From Silurus meridionalis (taxonomy: Eukaryota; Chordata; Actinopteri; Siluriformes; Siluridae): a stretch of 64,000 nucleotides of DNA. Of the stretch, positions 44,216 through 56,720 are shown in pieces. The notes below the pieces were generated by a model. That model was not told the DNA's origin and made no database searches. It saw nothing but the letters and a program-made list of their open reading frames with translations. The stretch spans positions 27,699,652-27,763,651 of the forward strand of contig NC_060886.1 in assembly GCF_014805685.1 (NCBI RefSeq), written 5' to 3'. The position numbers and the translations under genes were made by a program. Within the stretch, counting starts at the first letter, position 1. Each line of letters starts with the position of its first letter.

Positions 44216-45370
44216 TATACAAATTCAAAAACATTTACATTTTTCTTTGAATTTGCAGAATGTTTTGTGTAATCCATGGCTTCCTGTTTGTGTCTCTGGG
44301 TCCAATATGACTGAGCAGCTGATTGCATGACAGACAGAATGAATACAGTTTGTCTGTGTGTAAACAAGTAAAGATATGAAATGCCAATGCTAACACAATG
44401 CAAACAGACATTATGCTTAAGGATTCATGGGCCCTCAGGAATAGCTATAGCTCTTTCATGACTAACGCTGTTACAGCCAGAGAGTTTGCATAATTTATCT
44501 GTTGCATCATTCTTTCTTTCAATTCTTTCTATCAAATTAAATCTGCCACTTTCAGTGATCCTATATAGTAGATTATTACCTTATTATCTTATTTATTCCA
44601 AATTGACAGTGAAGCTGAATATTTAGTTTCTTGTTGTTTAGTGAGGCATGTGTGATCTTGTTTAAGCATGAAAATAGATTCTCAGCAATCTGTGTTGTCA
44701 TGCCTTACACTGTAATGAAAATGGCCTTTAAAGAATATATTTCATTGAGAGTATGGCATCAGAGTGCTGTTAAAGAGTGCAAGATGCTTTAATGATAGGT
44801 GACTTTTATATATTCATTTATTTATTCATCCAGAAGAACTGTATTTCATCACATTGAGACAGAGTGAAATTATTCTCTTTCCAAATCTAAGCTTTTTATG
44901 ATTTGGGTCAGAGTGCAGGCTTAGTCATAATACAAAGCCCCTGGAGTAGAGAGGGTTAAGGACCTTGCTTCAGGGACCAACAATGGCAGTGCTGTGGCTT
45001 GAACCATGAAAGCTTAATTAATAGAGTAATAAAGAAGGTTAAATACAAAATTAGCTTTATTGGCACAAATGAATTTTTAACCTATTAGTGGTTTTAATTT
45101 GTCCAGCCACTAAAATACCTTTTAAGATGTAGTTCAACCTGAAACTATAAAAGCAAAGACTCTGGTGAACAAAGGATATTAAGCACTTCTCAAATTCAAA
45201 AGTGGAAATTTCAATGCAATCTCAGTTCAGTGTTTAAAAATAGCCAGTTGGAGTGTACCTGCTGCTCACTTTCATGAATAATAGTGAATATTGTTATATG
45301 ACTGGATCCTTAAAAGCATTTCCTCCATGATGATTGCAGAGATGCACAGAAGTGTAAGTCGCTGTAACAG
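44216..45370. other. Intergenic, no feature seen
   Basis: No gene or known repeat seen. Confidence 0.45.
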
Positions 45371-45374
45371 ACTC

Positions 45375-45625
45375 AGTTATCGAAAACGTTTGATTGCAGT
45401 TGTTGCTGCTAAGGGTGGCCCAAACAGTTATTAGGTTTAGGGGGGCAAACACTTTTTCACACAGGGCCATGTAGTTTTGGATTTTGTTTCCCCTCAATAA
45501 TAAAAAGCTTCATTTAAAAACTGCATGTTGTGTACACTTGTGTTATCTTTTATTAGTTTTGATGATCTGAAACATTAAAGTGTGACAAACATGCAAAAAA
45601 AAAAAAAAATCAGGGCTCTGCAGCA
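45375..45625 (+). mobile_element. Decayed Tc1-group repeat (3' part)
   Basis: CAAACAGTTATTAGGTTTAG, GGCAAACACTTTTTCACACA, GGGCCATGTAGTTTTGGATT and GATCTGAAACATTAAAGTGT form a well-known fish repeat signature, ending near an A run at 45596-45609. Confidence 0.65.
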
Positions 45626-45979
45626 ACTGAAGAACTCAATTATGTGGACTCAAACAAAATGTAAGTCAAGCCTTTGATCAGTACATTTTTTCTTAGGTAA
45701 AGGCTCAGATTTGGAGGGATCATGGATGTAGAGTGTTTGGTGAACTGGGATATTTGTATGCTGTCGTCCCCTCACATTCACACGTTCACTCAGGTTCGTG
45801 ACGATGGTGTGGTGGGTCGTCTCTTATCCCAGAGATCCCTCATGTCTGTGTTACCTTCTGGTTCTCCCTTGTAATTATGCTGCCATATCGAGTCTTGCCG
45901 AAGTCCAAACTGCACAGTGACATTAACTTTCATACAACAATAAGGAAACTTAATAATCCATATCCTTCTCTTCCTGTCA

Positions 45980-45985
<6 letters not shown>

Positions 45986-46027
<42 letters not shown>
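45986..46027. repeat. (CT)n microsatellite
   Basis: About 20 CT units. Confidence 0.96.
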
Positions 46028-46030
<3 letters not shown>

Positions 46031-46129
46031 CGAGTTAAACATGCTCCTGAGGCTCCAGTGATCACTGTTCCTGCCTCTCTTTCCTCAGTGGATCTTCCCA
46101 CCTTGGATAGTGTTATCCTCGACTGGAGG

Positions 46130-46562
46130 CCACTCTGTGCAGCTTGGGACGGTTTCTCATCAACACCTTGGGTGGTTCCATGAAATTCCGGAGTAAGAAC
46201 GGGTGCTTTGAGGATGGATGTGGACTGTAGTTAATGTCAACAGTCTCCTACACTGACTCAGGACTACTTTTAGCTTCTGATCATCATCACTGTACCACGC
46301 AACATCGTATATCCGCTACAAATGGACATTCGGTGCAACCCAGATGAGGATGGGTTCCCTCTTGAGTCTGGTTCCTCTCAAGGTTTCTTCCTTATGCCAT
46401 CTCGGGGAGTTTTTCCTTGCCACACTCGCCACTGGCTCGCTCATCAGGGACAAACTTAGACTTATAAAGAACATATTCACTTTTAATCACCACATTATCT
46501 GTGTAAAGCTGCTTTGAGACAATGTTAAAAGTGCTATTCAAATAAAAATGAATTGAATTGAA
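46130..46562 (+). mobile_element. LINE 3' UTR fragment (copy 3)
   Basis: The best preserved copy of the family: TGGACATTCGGTGCAACCCA, CTCAAGGTTTCTTCCTTATG, CATCTCGGGGAGTTTTTCCT, GTGTAAAGCTGCTTTGAGAC, ending GTGCTATTCAAATAAAAATG and an A/T tail. Confidence 0.75.
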
Positions 46563-47740
46563 ACGTTTCATCCAAGCTACTATCATAACATTTGATTTTG
46601 CATAGAATTTAACTGTAGAAAAGAAATTGTTTAGAAATAACTCCTGCATCACTATAAACATGATGTTGCATGTTGTGCTCAAATGAGTTTTAAACACTGT
46701 TGCATCTTGAAATCTTTAATATCCCGGAATTATACATTTAAAAAGGGCATAGAAGTCAAAAGACTACGCTGCATTCTCTATGTCCATTCCCAATGAAGGA
46801 TTTTTATCGAGAATGGATGCATACATGCATCTATTTCCCCATGTGTTTCCATCAATTCTCATATGAAATCCATTACATGCTTTGATGAGCAGTGCCTAAT
46901 GTACAAAGGCAGATGCTGTGTACATAACCGAAATTAGTAAATGAAAGTGACATGGAAATAACACATGGACCAATTAGAAGGTTGATATGGGAGAGAGGTG
47001 GATTTAATTTTAATCAAACACTTTTCAGATCATCACAAAATAACTCAAAGAGACTTTGCTGTTGCCAAACACTTCTTTGTGGATGATTAATAGCTTACTG
47101 AAACATATATCATCCCCACATGTAGTACTATATGTTTAAAAGGTACTTATATTTAATCAACAATACATTTCTATGAGCCACTGTATTGAATGAAAGTATT
47201 CTGTAGATTTTATTTTATTTTTTTCATGATTCATGATTTTTTTCACATTTTTGCATACGTGAATGAAACGCCAGTCAGTCATGTTAGTGCTTTGTGCCTT
47301 TGTGCGCTAACATCACAGGGGACATAATTATGTCCATCTGTTAAAAGAATTAGGGAAGAGATAAACAATTGTGGTGCCACAGGGGGAAAAATATGCTTCT
47401 TCAATCTCCCAAAGGACATTTTGCTTTTGTGAAAGTGCAGCTGTCCAAATGATTTAATATTGACTTGGTTTTCATCCAGAGCGAAAACAAATTGCTCAGT
47501 GCGATCCAAAGTGGCCCTGGATTTGTACAAGGGCCAGAGGGCAGTGGGTCAGGAAATAAACAAGGTTTAAAATGATGAGGTGTTTCATATTTTATTACCG
47601 ATCTATATTAGGAAACAACTGACTCATCAAAATCGAATCAGCTAGTGAAAAGAGATTCCGTATGGTCATCAATTTTCATTTAAATTTGGAGCTTTGCATA
47701 TGGTTATAGAAAAGAAATGTAGAAAAGTCTAATTAATAAA
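46563..47740. other. Intergenic, no feature seen
   Basis: The 83-codon minus-strand frame at 47279-47530 has no recognisable domain and no splice context. Confidence 0.45.
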
Positions 47741-47742
47741 TA

Positions 47743-47787
<45 letters not shown>
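47743..47787. repeat. (TA)n microsatellite with AT-rich flank
   Basis: About 22 TA units. The flank to 48075 is almost pure A+T with repeated TTAATATTAA and ATTATAATAATT palindromes. Confidence 0.95.
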
Positions 47788-47793
<6 letters not shown>

Positions 47794-48479
47794 TAATATT
47801 AAAATTATAATAATTATAATATTATTAAATATTATAATTATTATCATTATAATATTTCATAATGTTATAAGCTTCTTTTTGATTATCATGCTGAGTTATA
47901 TTAAATATTAAAAGCAAACAATATTATTTTCACAGCTATAATATACATTAATATTAAATATTAATATTAAAATGATAAGAATTATAATATTTTTAAACAT
48001 TATTATAATTATAATATTTAATGATGTTATAATTATTATCATTATAACATAATTCAATATTAATATTAAGATTTAATATTTAGCATTTCTCAAGACCATT
48101 TTTTTTCCTTCTTTAATCAAAGCTGAAACAATAAACAGTGATAGCATGTAAATCAGGCACTAATACTCAAATGTGTGGAGATTTTCACGTAATATATGAG
48201 GAACAGTGTGTTAACTACATAAACCCTATGGCTTCTGCCATGACAGTTGTTTAACAGCTGCATCTACAATACAAAATGGTCAGTTTATATTTAGTGGTCT
48301 TGACCTCACATGGTGGGAGAACAACTGGAAGTTAAAAGGAAGGAGGTAAAATTCCTTGACAAAGCCTCTGTCTGATATCCCACAAAAAGTCTCAGAGAGC
48401 CCCTGAACTCAAACATACAATCAATACTCATTTCAATTCTTAATGTGGCGAGGACAACTTACTTCAGTCTTTAGCTCTT

Positions 48480-48626
48480 TAGTTATGTCGCTCTATGTCA
48501 TGTGATGTAGCTCTATGTTGTTTTTATGTAGCATCAGGGTTCTGAAACGTTTTCTCATTTCACTGTGTACTGCATCGGCTATATAAGGTTGAAATGGCAA
48601 TAAAAGCTTCTTGACTTGACTTGATT
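48480..48626 (+). mobile_element. LINE 3' tail (L2-type)
   Basis: GTAGCTCTATGTTG, CACTGTGTACTGCATCGGCT, then GGCAATAAAAGCTTCTTGAC and TTGACTTGATT. Same 3' UTR as at 52740-52913. Confidence 0.7.
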
Positions 48627-48629
48627 CTT

Positions 48630-49960
48630 GATGCTTTCATTCTGTCCAGAAATGACCAGTTATATTTGGCTTATGCATCATTTAATAGATCATAGTGGTT
48701 GATGGTTCTTCCTGTCCCTGTGTTTTATAGCTCCAGGTCACATAATGCAATAACAGAACTATAGATAATCCAAACCTTTATTTCACATACTGTATACAGA
48801 CCAATTTTTTTTTCACAGTCGACATAGCAATATATATTTCAAATATAGCATTCACATGTCTGAATTTGGTCCAAGATGACGTCCACATAATACCAAACCT
48901 AGTAATATCTTGTGACCTCATATATGATTTGTTTGCTCTTAGACTGGCTAAATAGAAGGTCTCTGAAAATCATAATGCAAGTAGGGCACTATATTTCAGT
49001 ATTCTTCACTGGAATCTAGTAGTGGTCCCATATCGGTCCCATGTGAGCCCTAAAGTATGCCAAACAGCAAATTCACCATCTTTAAGTAACAATCCTACTA
49101 AACAGAAAGTGTACTGAACATAACGAGTGTTTAATATTTTGAACCAATGTGTCACAATAGAAACAGCTTGTTAAACACTCCCAATTGAAATTAATTATAA
49201 TATTAAAGATGTAAAAAACATTTAATTCATGTCTATAATAGAAAAATAGAAAAAGAAAATCCCAATAGAACTGGAAACCTCCTAGCAATATTTGTAATAA
49301 TCCAATGGTATTGTGAGAGGGATCTATTTAAACTGTTACTGAATATTTTATAGGATTTACGAAGATATTTCAATTTCAAATAATTTATAAAGTCGCAATT
49401 ATTCTCCACATTTACAGATCAGTAGTATCCTACACAATCCACTATTAAATAACCAGAGCACTGCAGTGAGTAGAGACACTTTGGATTCATACGATTTTTT
49501 GTCAGTTATAGAAAACATTTCAGTGTCCTGCCATAGCCCAGACCCGAGCCGGCTAGCAAATTTAATCAGCTGAGTTTCTATATAAGAAATGTATTAGCAT
49601 ATTCTGCTTTGTCTGCGCATTAGACAATTTGTTAACAAATTATATTATAATTTCCAGGTTAGAACACACAACACAATAAGTAAATATGGTTGCAGTGAAA
49701 TTGGATAATTACTATTCATAGGTAGGCACTGTATGCCTATGCATAAACCTTAGGATTTGGACAAATTAGAAAATGACAAGAGGCTTAGTTTAAAAAGTGA
49801 TAAAAAATAAAAATAAAAAAAAACGTTTTTAGTTTTCAGTGTTTTCAGGCACTTTAATATTGTCAGTCATCCATTTTTCCAACATTTACTTGTTTTCTGC
49901 TGCAGAAAAGCATAGCCTGGGAATTGAACCTGGTTGGGTTGGAAAAAAAGGTAAGAGAAA
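48630..49960. other. Intergenic, no feature seen
   Basis: AT-rich, no recognised gene or repeat. Confidence 0.45.
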
Positions 49961-49965
49961 CATGT

Positions 49966-49979
49966 AGAGAGAGAGAAAA

Positions 49980-50039
<60 letters not shown>
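49966..50039. repeat. (GA)n microsatellite
   Basis: GA repeat with one AGAAGAG interruption near 49993. Confidence 0.95.
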
Positions 50040-50041
<2 letters not shown>

Positions 50042-50261
50042 TTTTATTTTATGCTGGAGAAATGGATAATGAACTTACATAGAAAAAATATATAATATAC
50101 TACTTATGTAGTATAAAATATATACTTTCAGACATCTGACATCGTCCCCTGAATCTTTTCTCTGTTCACTTGTCAAAAAACCTTAACTATTCTAATAATA
50201 TTCTATTTGCACTCTCTGTCATTTGATTCATTTTATATACATGCTGTTAATGCACGGTGGC

Positions 50262-50570
50262 TTAGGACTTTTTGCAGCAAAATGGCGTGTCATTGTCATT
50301 GTTGTAATTCACGCTGGTGTGTAGTGGAATGACACTTTCCTCACAGAAGTTAATGTAGGACGTCACAGTGTCCGTGTACTCATGCAGACTGTTGGTGCCA
50401 GACCTAAAAACATCCCAGTCTGTACAGTACAAACACCCATGAAGTTCCCCTACAGCTTTACTGGTCCACTTCTTTGATGACCTCATAACAGTTTTGTAGA
50501 GTTTTAATCTCTGCCTGTAGGCAGGAATCAAATGCACCATGATGTGGATGTCGGACTGTTCCAGTTGAGA
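50262..50570 (-). mobile_element. L2-type LINE fragment (endonuclease-RT linker)
   Basis: The minus strand reads HIMVHLIPAYRQRLKLYKTV, KKWTSKAVGELHGCLYCTDW and TDTVTSYINFCEESVIPLHT. These are the linker motifs between endonuclease and reverse transcriptase in fish L2 elements. It joins the neighbouring LINE at about 50580, so the long open frame there is a chimera of two elements. Confidence 0.8.
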
Positions 50571-50589
50571 AAAGAGGGGTGACAGGGAG

Positions 50590-51940
50590 AGAAAGATATG
50601 AATTATAAAGTATCCTTCTTGTTGTATTAACATTAAGGACACTATGTAGTTGGGGACTCCAAAAAGACTTGCTATGGCAGCATAACTAAAAGGGAGAACC
50701 AGAAGGTAACATAGACATAAGGGATCTCCGGGATAAGACATAACATCACCGCCAACAAACCTGAGTGAACGTGTGAGAGTAAAGGGATGATCAAATGTTT
50801 GACTAAATAAATATGTTTTTAGACTTGACTTGAACACTGAGACTGTGTCTAAGTCCCGAACACTAATTGGAAGGCTGTTCTATAACTGTGGGGCTTTATA
50901 GAAGAAAGATCTGCCCTCTAGTCTTCATTATTTGAGGCACCAACAAATAACCTACACTTTTTAATCTAAGTAGGCGTGGGGGATTATAATGATGTAAAAT
51001 CCACTCAAATAGCTGATCTCTCTCATCTGGCTTTGCTAAAATATACAATTGTGTATAATCAGATATAGCAATAGCAATAGACACGAATACCATGTTTATG
51101 TATAATTTCACCCAGAAGCAGCATATACTGTATAAAGGAAAAAAGCAGTGGGCCTAAGACAGATCCTTGCAGAACACCAAACTTTAGCTCAGAGAGTGTG
51201 AAGAACTCGCCATTTACATCAACAAATGGATAGCGATGTCAAATAGGAAATAATAAGAGATCTGTTCGCTTTATTTCAATAACATTTTCTAGTCAAGCAA
51301 GGAGTTTCTAGTCAACCCAGTTTTCTTAATTAGGGGGTTGATAATAGCCAGTTTGAAAGATATAGGTGTTAATGAAAGAGTTTATTATTTTTAGAACAGG
51401 TTCAAATACTTCTAAAATTATCTGTAAAACTTGTAGGCAATGGATTGCGATGATTGATTTTGATGAGGAAATAAATATAATCAGAGTAGGGCCCTGGGAG
51501 TTATATAAATAATTAATGCAAGTGACTGACTAGACTTGCTTTCGGATGGCCAAATATTTTATGTTGGTGTAAAGAACTTTGAATGTGTTCATTTGTGTTT
51601 AGTTTTTTGTGCAACATTTAAATTATTATTATAAATTGCTGCGACACCACTTCCTCTGCTTTTTAGCCGGGGCTGGTGTATGTAACTATACCCAGGAGGA
51701 CTAGCTTCATTTAATGCTAGATATTATTTCGGTTTAATCCACAATTATGTCAAACACATTTAATTAAACTCCTGGTCGGTAATAACTTTTTAAGGCCTAG
51801 CTAATTTCACATGCCTCAGAATAGAGTCTATTACCAAAGTGCTTTCAGGTTGCTTTACTTAGGAGAGCAAACCTGTTGGACACGTGAAGCAGAGAAGAAT
51901 GGTGCTACCATGGCCTTAGCATTAGCTTTTGGTTTGCGAG
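50590..51940 (-). mobile_element. CR1/L2/Rex-like LINE, RT fragment and upstream part
   Basis: The minus strand encodes a degraded reverse transcriptase box region (DYTQLYILAKPDERDQLFE, in place of the usual YADDTQLY) and a GPLLFSLYMLPLG-like block at about 51100-51150. 51500-51940 corresponds to the element's upstream (5') region. Homologous to 4211-4700. It appears to continue at 52915-53230 beyond the L2 insertion. Confidence 0.65.
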
Positions 51941-52913
51941 TATGCTGTTGATCACCAAGAAAGCCCTACAGCATCTCTACTTCCTGAGAAGGCTGAGGAA
52001 AGCTCATCTCCCTCCCCCCATCCTAACCATGTTCTACAGAGGGACCATCGAGAGCATCCTGAGCAGCTGCATCACTGCCTGGTTTGGAAACTGCACCATC
52101 TCAGATTGCAAGACCCTACAGAGGATCATCTGAGCCTCTCTCTCATCCATCAGGACATTTACAACACATGCTGCATTCGCAAAACCAACTGCATTGTGGA
52201 CCATCCCACACACCACTCACACACATTTTTCGTTCTCCTGCCACCAGAAAAGAGGTCCGGAAGCATTCGGGCCGTCACATCCAGACTGTGCAACAGTTTT
52301 TTTCCCTCAAGCCACCAGGCTCCTCAACACACAGACCTGAACTGAAACTGAAACACACACAATCTCAGTAACTGTGTGTTACTGAACTGTACAACCTGAA
52401 CTCAACACACACTCATTACTCATCTAAATCCATTCCGCCACCATTTATAATTTATATATTATAAATGTTTACATGCTGTTTTTGCACCTCTTGACTGCTG
52501 CTACTGCTGTTTTTGCACAGCATTGTGTTTCTTATTTTATTTTTATGTATATTCTTTTTTATAGCCCTTTATTATCCTCTTTTGCACATTACTGTTTAAT
52601 CAAAGTATACAATAGCGCTGGTCGGCGCTATTTTGTGTTTTGTGTATTTGTCCCACACTGTCTTGTGTTTGTTTGTCAGCACTGTTTTTTTGTCTGCACT
52701 GTTTGCACTAGGTTGCACATGATGCACTTTACGTGGCAAGGACACTTAGTCCATGCTCTGTGTTGTGTTATATAGCTTTATGTTGTGTGTTGCAGCATGT
52801 GGTTTAAGGTAGCACCAAGGTTCTGGAGGAACGTTGTCTTATTTCACTGTGTACTGCTTGAGCTATATATTGTAGAAATAACAATAAAAGCTTATTGACT
52901 TGACTTCTTGGGT
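51940..52913 (+). mobile_element. L2-type LINE 3' end (RT C-terminus and 3' UTR), 5'-truncated
   Basis: The open text [40 protein letters not shown] and a shifted frame [16 protein letters not shown], then a [16 protein letters not shown] block, is the C-terminal domain of fish L2 reverse transcriptase. A 3' UTR of about 560 bp follows, ending AATAAAAGCTTATTGACTTG. A frameshift near 52130 inactivates it. It is inserted in the opposite orientation into the LINE at 50590-53230. Confidence 0.85.
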
Positions 52914-52914
52914 T

Positions 52915-53230
52915 GTCACCCGCTCGCCCTACTGCGAGGGCTATAATTCTGGAGTCAGGGGAACGCTAACTCCACCTGGAGCATCCAGACTTTCTCCTGC
53001 AGAACCTGGACTGCTCTCACACTCACTAATTCTTCTCTAGATGCGCTCCTCTAATGCTAGGATCTTCTCCGTCACAGAGCTAACTAGCTTACACTTCTCA
53101 CAGATAAAATTATCGCTAGCGACAGAGAAAGACTGATTATACTTGTCACAATTCACACACTGAATGAGCTGGATGCTCGCCGTATCTGAGAAATTACGTA
53201 CCTTGATGTGGTTACTGTAGTGTGTTTGCA
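52915..53230 (-). mobile_element. Continuation of the interrupted LINE (5' part)
   Basis: GTCACCCGCTCGCCCTACTG and the CAGAGCTAACTAGC / TTACACTTCTCACAGA blocks appear to belong to the same minus-strand element as 50590-51940, separated from it by the L2 piece. No clean ORF. Confidence 0.45.
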
Positions 53231-53820
53231 GTTCCGATGGGAATGGCCTCCACTCACTGCTTTAAAACAGGAAAAAAGAAAAACAAAGAAAAAAGAGAAA
53301 CAGAGCCAAAGAAAAGTAGGGAATACAGGAAATCAAAACAATAACGAGATTATTTAAGGAATGAGAGATAGAAAACTGTAGAAATTGAAATGCCGACCAA
53401 GAGTTTTAACAGTGCATCACCTGCTCCCTTGTAAATCTTTGTAGCATGTCCTTGCCAATCAACATGTATCTTAACATAGTAGGTAACCTTTTCAAACCTC
53501 TGAACACTTGCAACTGCCTACTCTTATTCTGTCAGATCTGAGAATAGCTTTTGTTGTGTCACTGTTCTCTTTCTAATTGCTGAGAGAACAAACTGTACTG
53601 GCTGACCTCTTATCAGACTAAAAAAAATAACTCTTGCAGGCCACACGTTAGTAGTCATCCAAGGGATCCCTAAAGACTGGCTGTTTTTCATCATTTACAT
53701 GCTAACTTTGAAACAAATTCTACAGTACTCAGATTTCAATGCATAAATAATGTTTAAGAACATTAAATAAGTAATTTAGAATAAAACATGGACAAAACTA
53801 GACCTATTGCACTTCAAACC
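53231..53820. other. Intergenic, no feature seen
   Basis: A/G-rich simple stretch at 53265-53320, otherwise nothing recognised. Confidence 0.4.
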
Positions 53821-54875
53821 TCTTCTTCTTCTTTTTCTTCTTGTTTAAGCTGTTCCCATTAGGGGTCGCCACAACAGATCACCCATCTCTATACTACTCT
53901 GTCTTCTACATCTGCCTCTTTCAAATTAACCACCTGCATGTCTTCCCTCACCACATTCATAAACCTCCTCTTTGTCCTTCCTCTTTTCCTCCTTCCTGGT
54001 GGCTCCATCCTCAGCATTTATCTTCCTATATAACCCATGTCCTTTATCTGCACATGACCAAACCATCTTAATCGCACCTCCTCACCTTATCTCCAAAACG
54101 TTTTATATGCGCAGTCCCTCTTATAAACTCATTTATAATCTTGTCCATTCTTATCACTCCCAATGAAAATCTCAACATCTTCAGCTCTGCTACCTCCAGC
54201 TCCATCTCTTGTCTTTTAGTCAATGCCACTGTCTCTAAACCATACAACATCGCAGGTCTCACCACCGTCCTATAAACTTTCCCTTTCACTCTTGCAGATA
54301 CTCTGCTATCACAAATCACTGCTGTCACTCTTCTCCACCCACTCCACCCTGCCTGCACTCTTTTCTTCACTTCTCTAACACACTCTCCATTACTTTTCAC
54401 TGTTGACCCCAGGTACCTGAACTCCTCCAGCTTCTCCACCTCTTTTCCTGCAACCGCACCACTCCACTGCCCTCTCTCTCATTCACACACATGTACTCTG
54501 TCCGACTCCTACTGACTTTCATTCCCCTTCTCTCCAGCGTGTACCTCCACCTCTCCAGGCTCTACTCAACCTGCTCCCTACTCTTCCCACGAATCACAAT
54601 ATCATCCACAAACATCATAGTCCATGGAGACTCCTGTATGACCTTGTCTGTCAACCGGTCCATCACCACTGCAAAGAAGAAAGGGCTAAGGGCTGATCCT
54701 TAAAGCAAACCCCTCCACTTTGAACCAGTCTGTCGTTCCTACTGTACACTTCACTGCGCTCAAACTGTCCTCATACATATCCTGCATCACCCTCACATAC
54801 TTTAATGCCACAATTGACTTCCTCATACAATACCGCAACTCCTCTCTTGGCACCTTGTCTTACGGTGGTCACCTA

Positions 54876-55050
54876 GGGAGGTGGTAGCTCAGTGGTTAAG
54901 GCACTGGGCTTTGGATCAGAAGATCACAGGTTCAAATCCCACCCGCCACCAAGCTGCCACTGCTGGGCCTGTGAGCAAAGCCCTAAAACCCCTGCTCAGT
55001 TGTAAGTTGCTCTGGATAAGGGCGTCTGCCAAATGCCGCAAATGTTACGT
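54876..55050 (+). mobile_element. tRNA-derived SINE inside the RTE element
   Basis: The tRNA-like head GGAGGTGGTAGCTCAGTGG (A box) and GGTTCAAATCCCACCCGCC (B box) is followed by the body CCAAGCTGCCACTGCTGGGC and CTCTGGATAAGGGCGTCTGC. The head is too divergent in its stems for a working tRNA. It interrupts the RTE text between TTGTCTTACG and CTCTAGATCCAC. Confidence 0.85.
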
Positions 55051-55397
55051 GATCTCTAGATCCACAAACATACAATGCAACTCCTTCTGACCTTCTCTAT
55101 ACTTCTCCATCAATATTCTCAAAGCAAATATTGCATCTATAGTGCGCTTTCTTGGCATGAAACCATTAACGTTGCTCACACATGGTCACCTCTTCTCTCA
55201 GCCTGGCTTTCACTAATCTTTCCAATAACTTCAGGAAGCGACTGATTAACTTTATTCCCCTGTAGTTACTGCAGGCCTGCACATCTCAGTTGTTCTTACA
55301 GATCGGTACCAGCACACTCCTTCTCCATTCCTCAGGCATCCTCTCACCTTCCAAAATCTTGTTAAAAACTACACTGTCATCTTTCCTAAACATCTCC

Positions 55398-56480
55398 ACG
55401 CTTCTACTGATAAGATAAGATAAGATAAGATAAGATTTTGTCCCACATTGGGGAAATATCTGTGTTACAGCAGCAAAGAGAGTGGAATGTGCAAATATAT
55501 AAAAAGTAGACATAATAAAAATATATACAGCACAGTGTATAAATACAAAAGAAAAAGAAAACGAGACCACCAATAAAGTAGTTACGCTTTCAAACATATT
55601 GCACATAGGTAATATTGCACGGTTTAAATTCGTGTTATTGCAGAGTTATTGCACAAAACTTTGTTATTCTTATTACACAGTTAAAAACACAGTAACTGTA
55701 TATTATGGTGGGAGCAGCTCTGATTCTACAGTTGAATAGCAGCAGGGAGAATAGACCTTCTGTATCATTCCTTCAGACACTTAGGATGTAACAGTCTGCC
55801 ACAGAAGGAGCTGCTCATAGACGAAATTGTTTCATACAGCAGATAGTATGGCCTCATGCTAGCGGCTAACAGCTCAATGTCCTTACTTTAGATCTGCTCT
55901 TTAATAGTGATGTGAACTGGTTTACACCATCTATTATTTACAAAAACTGCCAGCCCTCATCCCTTTCTCTTAACGTTCTACATCGTTCTGTCCATGCACA
56001 GTAGTTGAAATCCATCCAAAGCAATGGTTGTATCCAGTGTTAGCTTGGTTAGCCATGACTCCGTAAGCAGCAGGATGCTACCCTCCAAGAATTCCCTCTG
56101 ATGCCGTGTAAGGGCCGCTACCTTGTATATCTTGTTGGGTAGAGATCTTACATTCCCCATGAAATAGACCGGAGAGTTGATCTGTAACGTCTCCTTTTGG
56201 TCTGACACAGAGCACCAGCTTGCTTTCCCCGTCTTCTTCTTCTTAGCTTGCAGGAAATATCTGTTTTTGGAGTAGCAGTGGCATGTTGCGGAATGCGAAC
56301 AGCTGATCCCTGGTGTAAACAGTGGGACCGTGGCTGTAAACAGAGTTTCCAGACATGACTGTGAACAAAGTCCAAAAAAGTAGGAAAAGCAGAACAAACT
56401 CAGTGTCCTTGTTGATGTCCATAGTGCATGAGGAGGTGATGGTGTTGTCATCTGGCCAACTGACTTTCCACTCATCATCC
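55398..56480 (-). mobile_element. LINE fragment with (GATAA)n 3' tail inside the RTE element
   Basis: Minus strand: the 3' terminus is a GATAA repeat (55409-55436) next to TTGTCCCACATTGGGGAAAT. Then comes a 3' UTR, a C-terminal RT scrap near 55720-55800, and at 55980-56160 an endonuclease start NVRSLPNKIYKVAALTRHQR and LLTESWLTKLTLDTTIALDG. An internal deletion has removed most of the element between these parts, or two related copies are joined. Confidence 0.75.
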
Positions 56481-56484
56481 TTTT

Positions 56485-56720
56485 CGGATCGCAAGACCCT
56501 ACAGAGGGTAGTGAGGACAGCTGAGAAGATCATCGGAGTCTCTTTTCCCTTTATCACGGACATTTACACCACACGCTGCATCCGCAAAGCCAACAGCATT
56601 GTGGACGACCACACACACCCCTCACACACACTCTTCACCTTCCTGCAATTAGGAAAGCAGTTCCAAAGCATTTGGGCCGTCACATCCAGACTGTACACAC
56701 TGTCTTTTGTTATCTGTCTG
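56485..56720 (+). mobile_element. L2-type RT C-terminal scrap, inverted relative to its neighbour
   Basis: DRKTLQRVVRTAEKIIGVSF, TDIYTTRCIRKANSIVDDH and SIWAVTSRLYT match the segment at 52090-52310 on the plus strand, while the adjacent LINE is on the minus strand. The RTE text resumes at about 56745. Confidence 0.8.

Noticed and set aside
47279..47530. 83-codon minus-strand ORF
   Set aside because: No domain, no splice context, and a length expected by chance in 64 kb.
50262..50837. 191-codon minus-strand ORF as a possible gene
   Set aside because: The two halves come from two different LINE families joined at about 50580.
54876..54950. Possible tRNA gene
   Set aside because: It is the head of a tRNA-derived SINE, followed by a SINE-specific body, with mismatched stems.
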